DNA of 64,000 nt from Thunnus maccoyii (Eukaryota > Chordata > Actinopteri > Scombriformes > Scombridae): positions 2,542,001 to 2,606,000 of the forward strand of contig NC_056551.1 in the NCBI RefSeq assembly GCF_910596095.1. The letters run 5' to 3'. Positions 62,343 through 64,000 of this stretch are shown here, piece by piece (positions within the stretch are counted from its first letter, which is position 1; each line of letters begins with the position of its first letter). The notes below the pieces were generated by a model. The model made no database searches. It was not told the DNA's origin and was given only the letters and a program-made list of their open reading frames with translations. The position numbers and the translations under genes were made by a program.

Positions 62343-62760
62343 TGTACTGGCCAAACAAAACACAGAGGACAGAGAGAGGAAGGAGAAAGTGCCTGAGGGT
62401 GGGACAGGCCGTTGGCTAAACAAACTGCAGGGAGTAGAGAGTTCTCATCAAATTCTCGCAAACATTCAGCAGCATTTACCCCCCCCCCCCCCTCTCTCCT
62501 TAGCCCGACCCCTGCTATTGCCAAAAATAAATTCGCCCCCTCTAGGGGTTGTACCACCTCCCCAGAGTGGGAAGGGGGATGAGCAGTGGGAGATGAGAGG
62601 GGCTGGGGGAGAGCAGGGGGAGGGAGGTAGTAGAGGTGGAGGTGGTCTATGGGTGTCGTCCCCTTGTTTGGGTTGGTTCCTCCTGTGGTATTTTGGTCTG
62701 GGGCAGCTGTGGCTGTCTGTCAGAGGCACATGAGAGGAAACAGAGCCACTCAGAACAGAT
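62343..62760 (-). promoter_or_regulatory. smyd1: smyd1 5' leader and promoter region
   Basis: On the minus strand the 420 bp before the ATG hold an AT-rich core AATTTATTTTTGGC (62532-62519), which could serve as a TATA- or MEF2-like element. A run of 14 G (C on plus, 62479-62492) lies between it and the ATG, and a CAGCTG E-box is at 62704-62709. MEF2 and E-box inputs fit a muscle gene, but the sites are recognised by eye and untested. Confidence 0.45.
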
Positions 62761-62849
62761 TCAGTGGCAGTCGCTCTGCTGTATTTCTGGGTTTACACTG
62801 TACAGTGGAGGTGGTCACATCCTGTTACTTTAACGCAGCCAGTAAGCCT

Positions 62850-63362
62850 TTAAAGCAGCATTAAGTGATTTTTTGGCCACTTGGGGGATGTGGTACAAGC
62901 TGTAAACACAACACTGACGCATTATCACTGTTTAAGTTAATATGGTGAACTTGTTAGCTGCTTGCTGGCACTTATTTACATATTCAGTAGACACAGAGTA
63001 ACATTAGCTATAATTTGACATCATATTTGTGACCAGCTGATGGATTTAAGTCCAATATTTACTCTCCCTTTTAGCTCTGGTTTTCTCCCCACCAACTCCT
63101 GAGAAACATATCTGTCGCTTTAGCTGCAAAATGCTCCACTCCACTTTTTCACTGGAATCAGGGTTGATGAAAGCACTAACACTGAATGAAAACAGTAAAG
63201 TTGTGGGCCATAAAACCAAAACAATGAGTTGAAAGACACCAAAATGCTCTATGGAGCAGAAGGTGACTGCAGTCAGGTAATAATACTGTTTTATCACATA
63301 TCCCCTTTTACACTAGGCTAGAACTGTTGTTAATGCAAAAACATTGATTAGTGCAGCTTTAA
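62850..63362 (+). mobile_element. TTAA-bounded inverted-repeat MITE, family 3, full copy
   Basis: 513 bp from TTAAAGCAGCATTAAGTGAT to TTGATTAGTGCAGCTTTAA. Only copy of the family here with both ends. Inner GTAGACACAGAGTAACATTA, GGATTTAAGTCCAATATTTA and AAATGCTCCACTCC link it to the other three copies. Confidence 0.85.
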
Positions 63363-64000
63363 TGAAACCTGTTTTTGTGTTCAGACATGTTTATGATAAG
63401 TCGTTTTCTGTAATTCTTAGGTCCAGATCAACACGTGTCAAAACTGCCAGTCAGATAGAGGAAACATCATAATTTAATGTGCAGATAGTCATGAATTTTG
63501 CTGAACAGTCAATTGTCCCTGTAGGATGGACTTTTTTAATTTGGCCTTTCCTCTATGAGCACCCTCAACATTACATTTTCTCACTGGCAAGGCGCTAAGA
63601 AGTATTTATAATTTTGGTTATGCACACAAGATCACTTTTTTTATTTATGCTTTACTATGGATTATTATTATTGATTTGTAAGTATTAAAAGATTTATTAA
63701 CATTAAAGCTGGAGTGTGGGACTTTACATATAAATGAACGTCCGTTACATTCAAGCCCTTGCCAAACAAGTTCACACAATTCTGATTAAGCCTGTCACCA
63801 CCAGATAAATCTTTATGTATTTCACAGTATACACAGTTTTTAAATCTGGTGTCTGGTATGACATTCCTGCGCTGGCACACCAGTAGTGCTAAGGGTGGCT
63901 GAAGTCAACCGAAGCTAAGTATCCCAGAATGCACTGCACACCAACCGGCAGTTTAAGATCAAGCTGTTGTAATTTTTTACTGCAGGACTGTTAATGTGTC
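63363..64000. other. Right-edge intergenic stretch with ZNF143-like motif
   Basis: AT-rich, no gene recognised. CCCAGAATGCA at 63923-63933, preceded by AAGTAT, matches the core of the ZNF143/Staf promoter motif (TCCCAGAATGC). It may mark a promoter beyond the edge or be part of a repeat. Confidence 0.4.

Noticed and set aside
62466-62864. Several 65-158 residue frames on both strands near the smyd1 start
   Set aside because: Produced by GC-rich promoter sequence with C/G runs; peptides are Pro/Gly-rich and unrelated to any family I know.

Overview
The window is vertebrate nuclear DNA, almost certainly from a ray-finned (teleost) fish. Its genes are split into many exons with GT..AG introns. 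The proteins are vertebrate orthologues, and the spaces are filled with CA/TG microsatellites, TTAA-flanked and hAT-type MITEs and L2-like LINE fragments of the kind common in percomorph fish. I see no prokaryotic, plasmid, phage or CRISPR features.

Layout, left to right. (1) 248-721, minus strand: the first two coding exons of zer1, which continues off the left edge. (2) 6791-14476, plus strand: complete tbc1d13 (12 coding exons, 400 aa), head to head with zer1. (3) 22119-29468, plus: complete thnsl2 (8 coding exons, 488 aa). (4) 35149-48928, plus: complete dqx1 (11 coding exons, 818 aa), a DEAH-related ATPase with strongly altered helicase motifs. (5) 51833-62342, minus: complete smyd1 (10 coding exons, 468 aa), tail to tail with dqx1. 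I rebuilt every gene by joining exons at GT/AG sites. Each joined frame stays open, reaches a stop where complete, and keeps its codon phase across every intron.

The five genes do not form an operon or pathway. zer1 supplies a substrate receptor for a CUL2 ubiquitin ligase, tbc1d13 a Rab GTPase-activating protein, thnsl2 a PLP-dependent phospho-lyase, dqx1 a putative RNA-dependent ATPase and smyd1 a muscle lysine methyltransferase. zer1/tbc1d13 are neighbours on human 9q34, whereas thnsl2/smyd1 (2p11) and dqx1 (2p13) are on human chromosome 2, so the window joins two blocks that are separate in human.

Non-coding structure is rich. There is a 300-bp polypyrimidine tract beside zer1, a pair of 98%-identical 182-bp direct repeats before thnsl2, a nine-copy ~65-bp minisatellite in thnsl2 intron 4, at least six families of TTAA-bounded inverted-repeat elements, hAT MITEs with recognisable 8-bp target duplications, and a decayed LINE with a nested MITE in smyd1 intron 1. 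I did not find a clearly new biological system. The items most worth following are the degenerate catalytic motifs of dqx1, the 39-nt cassette exon of smyd1, and the 182-bp repeat pair.
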